From Fistularia commersonii (taxonomy: Eukaryota > Chordata > Actinopteri > Syngnathiformes > Fistulariidae), in assembly GCA_037954325.1 (NCBI GenBank), contig JBBMNZ010000035.1, positions 3,266,501-3,330,500 of the forward strand: DNA of 64,000 nt, given 5' to 3'. Shown here in pieces: positions 62,212-64,000 of this stretch. The translations under genes and the position numbers were made by a program. Below the pieces are notes generated by a model. The model was not told the origin of the DNA and ran no database searches. It saw only the letters and a list, made by a program, of their open reading frames with translations. Position 1 is the first letter of the stretch, and every line of letters begins with the position of its first letter.

Positions 62212-62922
62212 AAGCCACCGCCTCCTCTCAGTCTTGTTTCGCAGACAAACCGGAACCTAAACCAGCGGAGCCGGAAATGGAGATTGGGAAATAGAGACAT
62301 CCAGTGGCGGGAGATGAAAACTGCAGTTCAAACGAAACCGTAGATGCTTTTGCATCTGTACATTTCCTTTGCTCAGTTACTTTGACTAGTTTTCAGATGT
62401 GTCTTCAGCAGTGAAATAACCCCTAAAGCCATTCTTTCCTGTCCAACTAAAGCAAACACTTGCTAAAGTGCGGGTTTTTGTTGTTTTTTTTGGAAGCAGG
62501 TGCCTGCTTTGTTTGTCTGTCCTTGTGCGCACACAGACACAAACACCTAACAATGTGTTCCACTCTCAAATGGCGTGACAAGTTTTGTATTTACTCACAA
62601 ACCATTTGATTGGCCCCGCTGCCGGACAGGCGAAGAACCTCGCCACCCCGTGTTTGCAGAGTGAGGAGGAGGGAAGTGATGAAGAGACAATCACAACTTC
62701 ATCAGTGACACCCTGAAAAACAAAGTGAACACACATCTCACACAAATCCCACCTGAAAGCAAGGACAGATGCTTCGACCATGTCTGTTTATGTCTTTTTG
62801 TGTCCTTCATCACCATCAGAGTTGCAGACAAAGCCTGAGCATTGCAGGTTTCATCTGAAGAAGAGCAGTCACGAAGAGCAAAGATGGGAGGGGGCGGTGC
62901 AAGCATCGTGTTTCGGAGGTTG

Positions 62923-62923
<1 letters not shown>

Positions 62924-63011
<88 letters not shown>

Positions 63012-63018
63012 TGTGTGC
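62924..63018 (+). repeat. Long (TG)n microsatellite
   Basis: About 47 TG units with two TCTG interruptions, the longest dinucleotide array in the window. Confidence 0.95.
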
Positions 63019-63127
63019 AGGCTTGAATGCAGTGGTCAGAGGGACAATCATTTTAGTACGTTTAAAATGTACCCCCGGGAACGCATCACATGACGACAAA
63101 GGGATGCCCAACTCTGTACTTTTCCAC

Positions 63128-63460
63128 TGACACCCCCCGCGCTTAATCGATCACACACCCCAAGTGCCCAAATTCCAAGGGTGTGTTAAACAAGTCCTTA
63201 TCAGGAAGTAAACCTGACCATTTGGGCAAAGGTATAAAATGACTGTGCCCCCTCACCTGCACGTTTGACTGGACGCGTCTCAGTGGCTGTCCAGAGAGGG
63301 TGAACCATCCTCCATTCGTCACATTTGTTCTGGCCCGGGAATTCTCATAAGTTCACTTCTAAATTTTCAAATAAATCACTCATTGCTTGATCAGTTCCTG
63401 ACCATTGTGACTTTTTTCCCTGAATGAAATCTGAACACACAGGAGCCACAAAAACAGACA
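63128..63460 (+). mobile_element. Endogenous-retrovirus-like 5' LTR
   Basis: TATAAAA at 63233-63239 and AATAAA at 63370-63375 are spaced as in an LTR. The right end ...CAGACA at 63460 is followed two bases later by a primer-binding site. The left end is uncertain; TGACACC at 63128 would give a TG...CA element of 333 bp. Confidence 0.55.
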
Positions 63461-63462
63461 AA

Positions 63463-63481
63463 TGGGTGACCCCGACGTGAT
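63463..63481 (+). other. Primer-binding site, complementary to tRNA-Trp
   Basis: TGGGTGACCCCGACGTGAT differs from the complement of the tRNA-Trp 3' end (TGGTGACCCCGACGTGAT, the type used by avian leukosis/sarcoma viruses) only by one extra G. It directly follows the LTR. Confidence 0.7.
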
Positions 63482-64000
63482 CCTCAAATGATGTGATTTT
63501 TCAGCGGGATATAAGAAGGCTTCAAGGTATTCGAGGACGGAACCCGTCGATTCCAAACGGCCAACGCAACTAAAGGTAAGCGGTTTCCTTTTCCAAAAAC
63601 TGCAATTGTATACATAAACTTCTGGAATTGACGAGTGACCGTCATCTGATCCAAAGTAGAGCCTGAAATTGAGAAATAAATAAAATGGAGTTGGAAAATT
63701 AATCAGATAAAAGACAAAGTGACAAAGAGGAACTGGTCGCATATGAATTGATTTGGAAATTAGAAAAAGTTACCAGAAAAGCCAGAAAAAAAAGACAAAA
63801 AGAATTAAAGAACCTAGAAAAGCGAGGACTGAGTCCGAGACCAGTTGAGATCAAGAGAATCTCTGAGACACTGGCAAGAAAGTACAGTGGGGGTTTTACA
63901 GCTCCACCTAACAGGGCAAGCGTGATCGCTCCGTGTCGACTGTTGGTGTTCAAAAAGCCGGAGAAAGACAAAAAATAATACACAGAAAATATCAGATAGA
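63482..64000 (+). mobile_element. Retroelement leader and start of internal region, runs off edge
   Basis: A good splice donor CTAAAG|GTAAGC lies at 63575/63576, as in retroviral leaders. A 76-codon lysine/arginine-rich ORF at 63748-63978 (starts MIWKLEKVTRKARKKRQ) ends just before the window edge; I cannot match it to a known gag. Any remaining coding region lies beyond the window, so intactness cannot be judged. Confidence 0.45.

Overview
The window is nuclear DNA from a teleost (ray-finned) fish. Seven vertebrate protein-coding genes can be read, all on the minus strand. Six have GT-AG-type introns and the seventh, a claudin, is intronless. They sit among very dense CA/TG microsatellites, fish-type LINE tails, hAT-like and TA-flanked DNA elements, and an endogenous-retrovirus-like LTR. 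I cannot name the species. No tRNA, rRNA, CRISPR array or bacterial feature was found.

Layout. 1-3,486: 5' part of dennd1c (uDENN module and start of cDENN), running off the left edge. 4,321-6,312: tubb4a-type beta-tubulin. 6.4-17.0 kb: about 10.6 kb with no supported gene, holding microsatellites, a 21-bp minisatellite and copies of a common fish repeat. 16,976-22,727: glucagon-receptor-family class B GPCR in 13 coding exons. 22.7-42.9 kb: about 20 kb without recognisable coding sequence, with a CpG- and ETS-rich candidate promoter/first exon near 38 kb. 42,879-49,020: slc25a10, mitochondrial dicarboxylate carrier, 11 exons. 49-52.9 kb: repeats and an imperfect tandem duplication that reaches into the next gene. 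52,942-53,601: intronless claudin. 55,105-56,598 and 58,264-60,341: two tandem GIMAP/AIG1 GTPases. 60.4-64.0 kb: transposon fragments, a possible second GIMAP first exon, and an LTR with a tRNA-Trp-like primer-binding site.

Context. tubb4a followed by dennd1c on one strand matches human 19p13.3. gcgr next to slc25a10 matches human 17q25.3. The window therefore seems to span a junction between two ancestral blocks. The genes do not form one pathway: vesicle traffic (DENND1C), microtubules (TUBB4A), hormone signalling (GCGR), mitochondrial transport (SLC25A10), tight junctions (claudin) and lymphocyte-type GTPases (GIMAP) are neighbours by history.

Most unusual items: a GIMAP whose best phase-compatible first exon encodes a signal-peptide-like N terminus, with a second related exon upstream; a claudin whose last 18 codons lie inside a tandemly duplicated segment; a 74-bp intron in the normally unsplit last exon of a beta-tubulin; four splice acceptors whose polypyrimidine tract is replaced by (TG)n; and a minisatellite that apparently grew out of a dispersed repeat. 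All exon models come from reading splice signals and family similarity by eye, with codon phase checked across each junction.
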